In this document: positions 1 to 8,604 of the stretch, piece by piece | Position numbering within the stretch: position 1 is the stretch's first letter | Layout of the letters: every line of letters starts with the position of its first letter | Assembly (NCBI GenBank): GCA_937907165.1 | Contig: CALCUH010000034.1 | Coordinates: 20,093 to 84,092, forward strand | DNA: 64,000 bases | Direction: 5' to 3' | DNA from: an uncultured Bacteroidales bacterium | GTDB lineage: Bacteria > Bacteroidota > Bacteroidia > Bacteroidales > Paludibacteraceae | Made by a program: the position numbers and the translations under genes | Notes under the pieces: model-generated | What the model was told of the DNA's origin: nothing | Seen by the model: only the letters and a program-made list of their open reading frames with translations | The model's database searches: none

Positions 1-186
1 CTCATAATCACCGCAGAAAAGCAGATTCGCTCCACAGCCTATAGAGAGCCATGGTCGGGAAAAGAGCCCATCCTTATAGAGGCGCGTCAAATCGTCCTCA
101 CCCTCATATTCGATAAAAAAAGAGCAGACGGCGGGGATTCCGAAAGTGTTATTCCCCTTTAACTGATAATTTTTATGTATTTCCAT
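1..186 (-). CDS. murB: UDP-N-acetylmuramate dehydrogenase, N-terminal fragment (cut by window edge)
   Basis: Cytoplasmic FAD-dependent reductase that reduces UDP-GlcNAc-enolpyruvate to UDP-MurNAc in peptidoglycan synthesis. Only the first 62 codons lie in the window and the frame stays open to base 1. The start is the ATG at 184-186. The visible part matches the MurB N-terminus: a NTFGI segment, an EDDL segment, and the FAD-binding loop before NLLF..GDYE. That loop reads GCGANLL where the family usually has GGGSNLL, so one glycine is a cysteine and the serine an alanine. Identification rests on this short N-terminus only. Confidence 0.85.
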   Translation of the reverse strand, partial: MEIHKNYQLKGNNTFGIPAVCSFFIEYEGEDDLTRLYKDGLFSRPWLSIGCGANLLFCGDYE

Positions 187-304
187 AAGATTTCACTTTT
201 TACAAAGTTAATTTTTCATAGGCATAAAAAAGAATGATATGGGCTAAAAAATCATTCTTCCGGGTAAATTCAAAAACACACAAAGCGAACAAAGCGATTA
301 GACG

Positions 305-338
305 TAATAAAAAAGGCGATGTCAGAAACACCGCCTTT
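305..338 (-). terminator. Intrinsic terminator of the RRM gene
   Basis: AAAGGCG (312-318) pairs with CGCCTTT (332-338). Read on the minus strand the stem is followed by TTTTTTATTA. It lies about 20 bases past the stop of the RRM gene. Confidence 0.75.
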
Positions 339-359
339 AAACTTCAATCTAAAAAATCA

Positions 360-656
360 TTATTCACGATTTCTACGGAAATTACCGCGTGGTCCGTTTC
401 CCGGACGTCTCTCCTCACGCGGTTGAGCCTCCTTGATATGGATTGTTCTACCGTCGAACTCGCCGCCGTCCAATTCAGAGATAGCCTTACGGGCAGCCTC
501 ATCATCCGGCATCTCGACAAAGCCGAAACCTCTGGACTTTTGTGTCTCCCTATCAAGAATCACCTTGGCAGAAGAGACTTCCCCATACTCTTTAAACAAA
601 TCACACAAGTCCGCATCAGTAACAGCGTAACTCAAATTTGAAACAAAAATGTTCAT
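360..656 (-). CDS. Small RRM-domain RNA-binding protein
   Basis: 98-residue single RNA recognition motif protein. RNP2 is IFVSNLSY at residues 3-10 and RNP1 is RGFGFVEM at about residue 42. A short Arg/Gly/Pro-rich basic tail ends the protein, as in small bacterial and cyanobacterial RRM proteins that bind single-stranded RNA. Such proteins are common in Bacteroidota and have been linked to post-transcriptional control; the target here is unknown. The ATG at 654-656 was chosen over a TTG one codon upstream. The gene is monocistronic, with its own promoter and terminator, and is divergent from the thioesterase gene. Confidence 0.9.
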   Translation of the reverse strand: MNIFVSNLSYAVTDADLCDLFKEYGEVSSAKVILDRETQKSRGFGFVEMPDDEAARKAISELDGGEFDGRTIHIKEAQPREERRPGNGPRGNFRRNRE

Positions 657-765
657 CAATAAAAATATAAAAAATAAATAATAGGTTCGATATTGGGGAA
701 GAAAGATAAACTATGTTTGAGAAAGACAAACCATCATTTGACATTCTAACGGCCAAAATCCAATA

Positions 766-773
766 CAAATATA
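766..773 (-). promoter_or_regulatory. Bacteroidetes-type -7 element for the RRM gene
   Basis: CAAATATA on the + strand reads TATATTTG on the minus strand (TAnnTTTG), 110 bases upstream of the RRM start. No clear -33 element was found at the usual spacing. Confidence 0.45.
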
Positions 774-791
774 ATTATTAATCTCAAAGTC

Positions 792-826
792 TTGTCGCAA
801 ATTCATAAAAAAAGATAGTAACTTTG
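792..826 (+). promoter_or_regulatory. Bacteroidetes-type promoter for the acyl-ACP thioesterase gene
   Basis: TAACTTTG at 819-826 fits the TAnnTTTG -7 element. A TTG at 792-794 lies 24 bases upstream, slightly longer than the usual spacing. The start codon follows 20 bases after the -7 element. Confidence 0.55.
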
Positions 827-845
827 TATATAATTAGTAAAAAAA

Positions 846-1571
846 ATGGAACTCATCGGCACACATACTTTCACTGTTCAACCCTTTGAAGTCGATTTCA
901 GAGGAGAAATCACCTTGGCACTCATCATCAGCAACCTTTTAAACACGGCTGGACACCACGCCAACGAAAGAGGATTCGGCATCAAACAGCTCAATCAGAG
1001 CGGCAACACTTGGGTATTATCCCGCCTTGTCATAGAAATGAGCCGCATGCCACAAGAAGGAGAAACCGTAAAGATAGAGACTTGGATAGAGAGCGTAATC
1101 AGGAGTTTCACACAAAGGAACTTTTGTATCAAAGGAGAAGGCGAAGAAATCCTCGGATACGCTAAGTCATTTTGGGCGATGATCAATATGGAGTCACGTC
1201 GTCCTGCCAGTCTAGCCGAACAACACCTTGAACGATTTTTCTGCGACAAAGATTGTCCGATTGAAAGAGCGGGGAAAATCAGTGTGTCAACAGAAGGCGA
1301 CAAATCCTATATTAACATAAAATACAGCGACTTAGACATCAACAAGCACCTTAACAGCGCAAAATATGTCGAACATATCCTCAACGCATTCGACATGGAA
1401 GAACTAGAAGGACAAACAATTAAGAGGCTCGAGATGGAATATTTAGAGGAATGCAGATTCGGAGAGACCATTCAAATCACCAAAACGAAAGTGTCTGGGA
1501 AAGAATACCTAATCAACATGGCCAAAGAATCAGGAGAAACAGCATGCAAAAGCAAAATCTTCTTGCAATAA
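846..1571 (+). CDS. Acyl-ACP thioesterase (FatA/FatB family)
   Basis: 241-residue cytoplasmic enzyme predicted to hydrolyse acyl-ACP and release free fatty acids. It has the double hotdog layout: the N-terminal half carries AGHHANERGFG and the C-terminal half the active-site segment DLDINKHLNSAKYVE (N-x-H motif) followed by EYLEECRFGE, whose Glu and Cys match conserved family positions. The length is typical for bacterial members. It is monocistronic with a promoter just upstream. The acyl chain preference cannot be read from the sequence. Confidence 0.9.
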   Translation: MELIGTHTFTVQPFEVDFRGEITLALIISNLLNTAGHHANERGFGIKQLNQSGNTWVLSRLVIEMSRMPQEGETVKIETWIESVIRSFTQRNFCIKGEGEEILGYAKSFWAMINMESRRPASLAEQHLERFFCDKDCPIERAGKISVSTEGDKSYINIKYSDLDINKHLNSAKYVEHILNAFDMEELEGQTIKRLEMEYLEECRFGETIQITKTKVSGKEYLINMAKESGETACKSKIFLQ

Positions 1572-1791
1572 AGGCGCTCCGTGGCACATTCCAGCGTCAT
1601 TATTTTCCATCATATAGCGAAAGATTCCATACACTTCAAAAAAAATATTGTCCGTATCTATCGACAGCGCTGTAATTATATTTAATTATTTAAAAATCAG
1701 CAAAATACGCATAAACACAATCCAAAAAACGGAATAATCAGTCTGTTTAAAAAAGGAGAATTTAAAGGAGGTGTGTTTAGATGTTTTTTTG

Positions 1792-1799
1792 TAAATTTG
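1792..1799 (+). promoter_or_regulatory. -7 element of the DUF1846-mutL operon
   Basis: TAAATTTG fits TAnnTTTG and ends 30 bases before the ATG at 1830. It lies inside the extended frame that a GTG at 1773 would open, which argues for the ATG at 1830 as the true start. Confidence 0.55.
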
Positions 1800-1829
1800 C
1801 ACCTTTGTTATAAACAATTGTGTGTGAAT

Positions 1830-3293
1830 ATGAAATACGGATTCGACAACGAAAAGTATTTGAAAATCCAGTCCGAACATATCAAGGAAAGGATTGGGAA
1901 ATTCGGGGACAAGCTCTATTTGGAGTTCGGAGGGAAACTGTTCGACGACTATCACGCCAGCAGGGTATTACCAGGATTCCAACCTGACAGCAAACTAAAA
2001 ATGCTGATGCAGTTAAGCGATTGTGCTGAAATCATCATCGTCATCAGCGCCATCGACATAGAAAAGAATAAGGTTAGAAGCGATTTAGGCATCACGTACG
2101 ACATGGACGTCATCCGTCTGCGCGACGAATTCGTGAACAGGGGATTGATGGTCGGCTCCGTTGTCATCACTCACTACAAAGGGCAAGAGAGTGCGAAAAC
2201 TTTCACAAAAAAGCTGAAACGTCTCAACATAAAGACCTATTACCACTACACCATAGAGGGCTATCCTTCCAATGTGGCGCTTATCGACTCCGACGAAGGA
2301 TTCGGCAAGAACGATTACGTCGAGACGACCAGACCGTTAGTAGTCGTGACAGCTCCGGGTCCGGGAAGCGGTAAGATGGCAGTATGTCTCAGCCAACTCT
2401 ACCAAGAGAACAAGAAAGGCATCAAGGCGGGATACGCAAAGTTCGAGACATTCCCGATATGGAACCTTCCGCTAAAACACCCGGTCAACATCGCCTACGA
2501 GGCGGCCACCGCAGACTTGAACGACGTGAACATGATCGACCCGTTCCATCTGGAAGCCTACGGAAAGACAACTGTCAACTACAATAGGGACATTGAAATA
2601 TTCCCCGTGCTAAACGCCATCTTCGAAGGCATCTACAAAGAGAACCCATATAAATCGCCCACAGACATGGGCGTGAATATGGCAGGAAACTGCATCTACG
2701 ACGACGAAGCCTGCCAATACGCCTCCAAACAAGAGATTATACGCAGATACTATGCGGCGCTCAGCGACGTGGCGGAAGGGAAATGTGATGAATCCGAGGC
2801 AAACAAAATCGCCCTTCTGATGCAACAGGTAAAAGCAACAACAGACGACCGCAAGGTGACCGTGGCGGCAAAAGCAAGAGCCGAGAAATCAAAGGTTCCT
2901 ACCGCTGCCATCGAATTAGCGGACGGCACCATCATCACATCGGAGACGACCTCATTACTAGGCACCTGTGCCGCACTTCTTCTCAACGCCACCAAACATC
3001 TAGCGGGCATCGACCACAAAGTGAAGCTTATTCCGGCAGATATGATCGAACCGATACAAAACATGAAGGTCTCCTACCTCAAAGGGAAGAATCCTCGCCT
3101 GCACACAGACGAAGTGCTGGTGGCCTTAGCAATGCTCAGCAAAAACGATGAGAATTGTGCAAAAGCATTGAATCAACTATCAAAATTCGAAGGATGCCAA
3201 GTCCACACCACCGTGATGATAAGCGAAGTGGACAGGAAAATATTCAAAAAACTAGGAGTGGACTTCACTTGCGAGCCAATCAAAAAACGATAA
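1830..3293 (+). CDS. DUF1846 domain-containing protein
   Basis: 487-residue cytoplasmic protein that matches the DUF1846 family over its whole length. Its enzymatic role is not established. Recognisable parts are the N-terminal GFDNEKYL...RI segment, the EFGGKLFDDYHASRVLPGF block near residue 35, a glycine-rich APGPGSGKMAVCLSQ loop near residue 180 that resembles a nucleotide-binding turn, and a conserved NMAGNCI segment. The ATG at 1830 replaces an upstream GTG because a promoter element lies between them. It is the first gene of an eight-gene operon, with 4 bases to the next gene. Members are usually about 500 residues. Confidence 0.85.
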   Translation: MKYGFDNEKYLKIQSEHIKERIGKFGDKLYLEFGGKLFDDYHASRVLPGFQPDSKLKMLMQLSDCAEIIIVISAIDIEKNKVRSDLGITYDMDVIRLRDEFVNRGLMVGSVVITHYKGQESAKTFTKKLKRLNIKTYYHYTIEGYPSNVALIDSDEGFGKNDYVETTRPLVVVTAPGPGSGKMAVCLSQLYQENKKGIKAGYAKFETFPIWNLPLKHPVNIAYEAATADLNDVNMIDPFHLEAYGKTTVNYNRDIEIFPVLNAIFEGIYKENPYKSPTDMGVNMAGNCIYDDEACQYASKQEIIRRYYAALSDVAEGKCDESEANKIALLMQQVKATTDDRKVTVAAKARAEKSKVPTAAIELADGTIITSETTSLLGTCAALLLNATKHLAGIDHKVKLIPADMIEPIQNMKVSYLKGKNPRLHTDEVLVALAMLSKNDENCAKALNQLSKFEGCQVHTTVMISEVDRKIFKKLGVDFTCEPIKKR

Positions 3294-3297
3294 GCCC

Positions 3298-4044
3298 ATG
3301 TTCGCCATCAAAGAAATAGAAAAAGTAGGAGCATACACCCAATTACTCTATCGAGTATTCGCCAAACCGGATAGATGGAGTATGTTTTTCCGCCAATATA
3401 GGGAAGAATTGAAAAAACAGGGCATAGACTCCCTCGCCATAGATGTGATCATATCCATCTTCATCGGCGCCGTCATCACCATCCAGATGATTAAGAATAT
3501 GGAGAATCCAATTCTCCCCAACACGCTAATCGGGTTGGCGACGCGCGACATTCTTTTACTGGAATTCTCATCGGCCATCCTCTGCCTTATCCTTGCGGGT
3601 AAAGTAGGTTCTAACATCGCATCCGAAATAGGCACGATGCGGATTACGGAGCAAATAGACGCCTTAGACATCATGGGCGTCAACTCAGCCAATTACCTGA
3701 TACTTCCGAAAATCATCGCCTTCGTCACCATCACCCCGATATTGGTTCTTACCAGTATGTTCGTGGGAATCATCGGAGGATACGGCGTAGGTTTGTTCAC
3801 AGACCTGATTACAGTCAACGCATACGAGGCGGGCATCCAATACGCCTTCACGCCTTATTACATCACCTACTCCATCATCAAGAGCGTCATCTTCGCCTTC
3901 ATCATCACATCCGTATCCGCCTTTTATGGATATAGTGTCAAGGGAGGAGCCTTGGAAGTGGGTAAGGCAAGTACCGACGCCGTTGTAAACAGCAGCGTCC
4001 TTATTCTTCTATTCGACATCATGTTAACGAAACTGCTATTATGA
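3298..4044 (+). CDS. MlaE-family ABC transporter permease
   Basis: 248-residue inner membrane permease of the MlaE/YrbE family, which moves phospholipids between inner and outer membrane. Several hydrophobic segments are visible, along with the family block SNIASEIGTMRITEQIDAL near residue 103 and the following MGVNSANYLILPK segment. The stop overlaps the start of the ATPase gene by 4 bases (ATGA), so translation is probably coupled. No MCE-domain (MlaD) gene is found in the operon; its usual place is taken by a small membrane protein gene and mutL. Confidence 0.9.
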   Translation: MFAIKEIEKVGAYTQLLYRVFAKPDRWSMFFRQYREELKKQGIDSLAIDVIISIFIGAVITIQMIKNMENPILPNTLIGLATRDILLLEFSSAILCLILAGKVGSNIASEIGTMRITEQIDALDIMGVNSANYLILPKIIAFVTITPILVLTSMFVGIIGGYGVGLFTDLITVNAYEAGIQYAFTPYYITYSIIKSVIFAFIITSVSAFYGYSVKGGALEVGKASTDAVVNSSVLILLFDIMLTKLLL

Positions 4045-4823
4045 TCGAGGTAAAGCACGCAATCAAATCATTCGACGGAAACACAGTCCTCAAAGACGTC
4101 TCCACCCTATTTGAGACAGGAAAGACCAACCTCATCATCGGGCAGAGCGGTTCCGGAAAAACCGTGCTCATGAAGAGCGTAGTCGGCATCCACAGAATCG
4201 ATTCAGGTGAGATATTATACGACGGCAGAGACATCACCCAAATGAAACGAAAAGAGCTCAACCAACTCCGTAGGGAAATCGGTATGCTCTTTCAAGGCGC
4301 CGCATTGTTCGACTCCATGACGGTCCTACAAAACGTGAAATTCCCGCTCGACATGTTTTCCGACATGACAGAAGAGGAAAAGACGGCCCGTGCCAAGTTC
4401 TGCCTGGAAAGAGTGGAACTCTCACATGCGCTCGACCTCGCACCATCCGAAATCAGCGGTGGTATGCAGAAGCGCGCCGCCATAGCAAGAGCTATTGTAT
4501 TGAATCCCAAATACTTATTCTGCGACGAACCTAACTCGGGACTTGATCCGAAGACATCCCTTCTCATCGACCAATTGATTCAAGACATCACCCACGAGTT
4601 CAATATCACCACCGTCATCAACACGCACGATATGAACTCCGTGATGGAGATCGGAGAGAACATCGTCTTCATCTACAAAGGTGAAAAAGGATGGCAAGGC
4701 ACCAAAGACGAGATATTCGAAACAGGCTGCGAGACATTGGAAGAGTTCATATTCGCCTCCAACCTCTTTAAAGAGGTAAAAGAGGCACATCTTCACTTCT
4801 CGAAAGGTAAGAACAACAAATAA
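4041..4823 (+). CDS. MlaF-family ABC transporter ATP-binding protein
   Basis: 260-residue ATPase partner of the MlaE-type permease. Walker A is GQSGSGKT at about residue 34, the Q-loop is LFQGAALFDS, the signature is SGGMQKR at about 140, and Walker B is YLFCDEP with the following SGLDP D-loop. The SGGMQKR signature and the GAALFDS segment are typical of the MlaF/TTG2A branch rather than importers of small solutes. It energises lipid transport at the inner membrane. The substrate direction cannot be judged. Confidence 0.92.
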   Translation: MIEVKHAIKSFDGNTVLKDVSTLFETGKTNLIIGQSGSGKTVLMKSVVGIHRIDSGEILYDGRDITQMKRKELNQLRREIGMLFQGAALFDSMTVLQNVKFPLDMFSDMTEEEKTARAKFCLERVELSHALDLAPSEISGGMQKRAAIARAIVLNPKYLFCDEPNSGLDPKTSLLIDQLIQDITHEFNITTVINTHDMNSVMEIGENIVFIYKGEKGWQGTKDEIFETGCETLEEFIFASNLFKEVKEAHLHFSKGKNNK

Positions 4824-4843
4824 AACAGATAGGAGGAAAAGAC

Positions 4844-5119
4844 ATGGCGATACTCGATTTCTTAAAAACACCGAAAATCAGGGAATACCACCACGAATAC
4901 ATCTATTACGATCCCGACAAAGAGGCAAGAGAAGAGAGAATCAAAAGGGTTCAAAGGAAAAAGGAAGCCGAGAAGAACAACGAGCTCTATTCTTCCACTT
5001 TGAAACAGGGCGTATTCACTTCCCAATTGAAGAGTAACAAGATTAAGTCGGAAAGCAAAAATCTCCGCATCGTTATGACTCTAATCGTCATCGCCGTCAT
5101 CATCTACATGATAAAATAA
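4844..5119 (+). CDS. Small tail-anchored membrane protein, unknown function
   Basis: 91 residues. The N-terminal 70 residues are polar and highly charged (aromatic HHEYIYYDPDKEA segment followed by a basic/acidic helix), and residues 74-90 form one hydrophobic segment (IVMTLIVIAVIIYMI). The protein probably faces the cytoplasm with a C-terminal membrane anchor. It sits 20 bases after the lipid-transporter ATPase gene and 5 bases before mutL. It resembles uncharacterised small proteins found next to mutL in Bacteroidales; no function can be assigned. Confidence 0.75.
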   Translation: MAILDFLKTPKIREYHHEYIYYDPDKEAREERIKRVQRKKEAEKNNELYSSTLKQGVFTSQLKSNKIKSESKNLRIVMTLIVIAVIIYMIK

Positions 5120-5124
5120 CGATT

Positions 5125-7053
5125 ATGAACGACATCATACATGTTTTGCCTGATTCCGTAGCTAATCAAATAGCGGCGGGAGAAGTAATCCAACGTCCGG
5201 CATCGGTCATCAAAGAGTTGGTAGAAAACTCCATAGACGCAGGAGCGGACAACATCCAAGTGGTGATTAAAGATGCGGGACGCACCCTCATCCAAGTCAT
5301 CGACAACGGGAAAGGTATGAGCGAGACGGACGCCCGCATCGCGTTCGAGCGCCACGCCACCTCAAAAATCAACACCGCCAACGACCTATTCGCCTTAAAA
5401 ACGATGGGATTCCGAGGGGAAGCGTTAGCCTCCATCGCCTCCATCGCTCAAGTGGAACTACGTACCAGAAGGGCGGAAGACGAAGTCGGGACGCTCGTCA
5501 CGATAGCAGGCTGCAAGGTGGAGAACCAGACATCCGTCTCATGCCCCGTCGGGACCAATTTCGCCGTGAAGAACATCTTCTTCAACGTGCCTGCCCGCAG
5601 AAAATTCCTCAAATCGAACGCATACGAATTCTCCCAGATAGAGCGGGAATTCTACCGCATAGCGCTTGTCTACCCGCAGATAGAGTTTCAACTCATACAC
5701 AACGACCAAATCATTCTGTCGTTGAAGAAAGGCAACTACAAAGAGCGCATCAGCAGCGTGTTCAAGAACGTCAAAGGAATCAGCACGCAACTCTTCAGCA
5801 TCAATGTAGACTCTACCCTGGCGAAAATTTACGGATTCGTGGGGAAGCCCGAGACAGCCAAGAAAAAGAACGACAGACAATTCTTCTTCGTGAACGGAAG
5901 ATTCATGAAGCACAACTACTTCCACAGCGCAGTCATCCAAGCCTACGGAACGATGTTGCAACCCGGCACGTCGCCCGACTATTTCATCTACTTCGAGATA
6001 GATCCGGAGAGCATAGACGTGAACATACACCCGACTAAAACAGAAATTAAATTTGAGAACGAGAGCGCCATCTGGCCGCTTGTGACCTCTGGCGTCAGGG
6101 AAGGATTAGGAAAGTTCAACATCGCCCCGAGCATCGATTTCGACATGGAGGGAGCCGCCGACATTCCCGTATTCTCCAGCAGGAAAAACTCGTCTATCAA
6201 TGCACCTAAGATCGAAATAGACACCAATTACAACCCGTTCGAGCAAGAGAAAACATCGGGTTCCCGCTCCTCCTATAGGAAAGAGAACACGTCAGGATGG
6301 GAGAACCTCTACGAAGGATTCGAATCCAGCAAATGGAGACCATCGGAAGCGACAGACATCTTCGAAAGTAATGTTTCCGGAGAAGGATTCGAAAGCGACA
6401 ACACAGAATCGGAAGAGGGTGAAATAGTATGGAACGACACTCCGGAAGCCACGCAAGGCACTCTCAATATCGGAGGAGAGACAGAGGAGAGTCATAAGGA
6501 ATACCTACAATTCAAGAACAAATACATCGTCACGCCCGTCAAATCAGGGCTCATGTGCATAGACCAGCACAGGGCGCACGTGCGGATTCTCTACGACCAA
6601 TACATAACGCTCATCAGCCAAAAGAAGAGCGCCTCCCAGAAACTTTTATTCCCTGAGATAATAGAACTCTCAGAAGCGGAATCACTGATTCTGAACGATG
6701 CGATGGAAGACCTTCAATACATCGGGTTCGACCTCGCCCCGCTAGGCAAGAACACCTATAGTCTAAACGGAGCGCCCGCCAACCTAGCTAACGCTTCCGC
6801 AAAAAACTATGTGACGAACATCATCGCCACACTGAAAGAGTCACGCATAGACTTCAAGACACAAATCACGGAGCACGTGGCACTCTCCATGGCGGAGATG
6901 TCGGCGACCCCTTACGGAAGAGAACTACACGACCAAGAGATGATGGCGCTCGTCAGCGACCTATTCAAGTCGAAAGAGCCCGATTTCACGCCAGACGACA
7001 AACTAATCATTAAAATAATTCCGACGGACGACATCGAGAAAGGATTCAAATAA
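5125..7053 (+). CDS. mutL: DNA mismatch repair protein MutL
   Basis: 642-residue GHKL ATPase that couples mismatch recognition by MutS to strand removal. N-terminal ATPase motifs are intact: ENSIDAGA (about 31), DNGKGM (about 57), ERHATSKI and GFRGEALASI (about 91). A polar linker follows at roughly residues 330-465. In the C-terminal dimerisation domain the region matching the endonuclease motif DQHA(x)2E(x)4E reads DQHRAHVRILYD, so the metal-binding Glu is Val and the last Glu is Asp. The downstream Cys-containing motifs are also not recognisable, so this MutL may lack nicking activity. It overlaps the S4 gene by one base. Confidence 0.95.
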   Translation: MNDIIHVLPDSVANQIAAGEVIQRPASVIKELVENSIDAGADNIQVVIKDAGRTLIQVIDNGKGMSETDARIAFERHATSKINTANDLFALKTMGFRGEALASIASIAQVELRTRRAEDEVGTLVTIAGCKVENQTSVSCPVGTNFAVKNIFFNVPARRKFLKSNAYEFSQIEREFYRIALVYPQIEFQLIHNDQIILSLKKGNYKERISSVFKNVKGISTQLFSINVDSTLAKIYGFVGKPETAKKKNDRQFFFVNGRFMKHNYFHSAVIQAYGTMLQPGTSPDYFIYFEIDPESIDVNIHPTKTEIKFENESAIWPLVTSGVREGLGKFNIAPSIDFDMEGAADIPVFSSRKNSSINAPKIEIDTNYNPFEQEKTSGSRSSYRKENTSGWENLYEGFESSKWRPSEATDIFESNVSGEGFESDNTESEEGEIVWNDTPEATQGTLNIGGETEESHKEYLQFKNKYIVTPVKSGLMCIDQHRAHVRILYDQYITLISQKKSASQKLLFPEIIELSEAESLILNDAMEDLQYIGFDLAPLGKNTYSLNGAPANLANASAKNYVTNIIATLKESRIDFKTQITEHVALSMAEMSATPYGRELHDQEMMALVSDLFKSKEPDFTPDDKLIIKIIPTDDIEKGFK

Positions 7054-7496
7054 TGGCGAAAGAAGATAAAGAAGAGGTTCGCATAGACAAATGGCTATGG
7101 GCGGTACGTTTGTTCAAGACCCGCACCATCGCAGCGGAAGCCTGCAAAAAAGGACGTGTCATGATGGGCGGAACCAATGTGAAAGCCTCCAAAATGATCC
7201 GTCTCAACGACATCATACAAATCAAACGTCCACCCATCGTCTACTCATTCAAAGTCTTAGGGTTGACCGAGAACAGAATGGGTGCGAAACTCGTACCCGA
7301 TTTCATGGAGAACGTCACCACCCCCGACCAGCTACAAATGCTTGAGCTGAGCAAATTCAGTTCAAACGGCAAGCGAGACAGAGGCACAGGACGTCCTACC
7401 AAAAAGGAACGCCGCGACTTGGAAGAGTTCATCGAGCCAAGCTACGGGTTCGACGACGAATTCCTATTCGATTTCTCTGATGACGACGACGATTAA
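7053..7496 (+). CDS. S4-domain RNA-binding protein (Hsp15-like)
   Basis: 147 residues. The N-terminal S4 domain starts RIDKWLWAVRLFKTRT at residue 10 and continues with ACKKGRVMMGG, the classic layout of the heat-shock protein 15 family that rescues stalled 50S subunits carrying nascent chains. The C-terminal third is basic (GRPTKKERRDLEEF) and ends in an acidic run of Asp residues. Start and mutL stop overlap by one base (TAATG). The role in ribosome rescue is inferred from the family. Confidence 0.88.
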   Translation: MAKEDKEEVRIDKWLWAVRLFKTRTIAAEACKKGRVMMGGTNVKASKMIRLNDIIQIKRPPIVYSFKVLGLTENRMGAKLVPDFMENVTTPDQLQMLELSKFSSNGKRDRGTGRPTKKERRDLEEFIEPSYGFDDEFLFDFSDDDDD

Positions 7497-7506
7497 AAAT
7501 AACAAC

Positions 7507-8055
7507 ATGAGAAGGAGGATTACATTCATACTATTCTTGCTGATTCTCTCCTTGGGAATGGTCCATGCGCAAAAGTACACCTATTTCACAGAAGAGACGG
7601 AAGAGGGCGTCCGATACGGCTACAAAGACAACAATGGGGATCCCTATTGCTCCGTTTACATGATTGGAACACTACCCGACCCATACGTCAGCGGCCTCAG
7701 ACGAATCACAAAGGACGGAAAGATCGGGTTCGTCAACAAAAAGGGAGTGATCGTCATTCCGCCCATTTATGACCAAGCGGAACAATTTTCAAAAAAAACA
7801 TGCGTCGTCAATATTGGCGCACAAGCAATCGAAAATTCAGCGACCGACGCATTCACGGAAGGGGAAAAAGTAGGCGGTCTATGGGGCGTCATCAATAAAA
7901 AAGGAGAGACAATACTACCCTGCGCATTCACCCGTATAAAGGACGGAAATACAGGCGAATACGAATACAAAAAGGGCGTGCAAATCTTCACGCTTTCCCC
8001 CAAAGGGAAAATCGTCTTCAAGAAAATAGCATCTATAGAAAAAAAGGGAGAATAA
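7507..8055 (+). CDS. Secreted WG-repeat protein
   Basis: 182 residues from the ATG at 7507, chosen over an in-frame upstream start because it places a classic signal peptide at the N-terminus (MRRR, hydrophobic core, then HAQ cleavage site at about residue 21). The mature part has WG/beta-propeller-like repeats: a repeated pattern of a K-I/L-GFVNKKG or WGVINKKG turn followed by VI.PP.YD or ILPCAF. Such repeats form extracytoplasmic binding scaffolds. Function unknown. It lies 10 bases after the S4 gene and 3 bases before the DUF4924 gene. Confidence 0.75.
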   Translation: MRRRITFILFLLILSLGMVHAQKYTYFTEETEEGVRYGYKDNNGDPYCSVYMIGTLPDPYVSGLRRITKDGKIGFVNKKGVIVIPPIYDQAEQFSKKTCVVNIGAQAIENSATDAFTEGEKVGGLWGVINKKGETILPCAFTRIKDGNTGEYEYKKGVQIFTLSPKGKIVFKKIASIEKKGE

Positions 8056-8058
8056 GCC

Positions 8059-8604
8059 ATGCTGATCGCTAAACAAAAAAAAGAAGAAAACATCGCGGAA
8101 TATGTCATCTACATGTGGCAATTGGAAGACATCCTAAGAGCCAACAAATTAGACATCAACAACATACAGAACCTCATCATCGACCCTTACCCAGTTGACG
8201 AGCAAACCAAGAAAGAGATGAGGGAATGGTACGACAACCTCATCCAAATGATGAAGATGGAACATTTGGAGGAGAAAGGGCATCTCCAAATCATCAAAAA
8301 TACGGTGGACGACATGAACGACCTCCACATGGAATTGCTTCAGAAGCCCAAAGAAATACAATATAACGCACTATTTTTCAAAACATTGCCATTCCTTGTG
8401 GAATTCAGGAAGAAAGTAGGTGCCGGCGAAGAGATGAACGATGTGGAACTTTCTCTTCAAGCCTTGTACGGAATCCTGCTGCTCAGACTACAAAAGAAAG
8501 AGATCACGGCAGACACCTTAACCGCAGTGAAGCAAATCAGCCAACTACTCGCCGTGCTCGCCCAGAAATACAAGACATGGTTAAGTGAGGAACCAGAGGA
8601 CTAA
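8059..8604 (+). CDS. DUF4924 family protein
   Basis: 181-residue, largely alpha-helical cytoplasmic protein. The N-terminus (LIAKQKKEENIAEYVIYMWQ) matches the Bacteroidales-specific DUF4924 family, whose function is unknown. It is the last gene of the DUF1846-mutL operon. Its 3' end overlaps the convergent hemolysin III-like gene by 24 bases, and no intrinsic terminator is visible between them. Confidence 0.8.
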   Translation: MLIAKQKKEENIAEYVIYMWQLEDILRANKLDINNIQNLIIDPYPVDEQTKKEMREWYDNLIQMMKMEHLEEKGHLQIIKNTVDDMNDLHMELLQKPKEIQYNALFFKTLPFLVEFRKKVGAGEEMNDVELSLQALYGILLLRLQKKEITADTLTAVKQISQLLAVLAQKYKTWLSEEPED

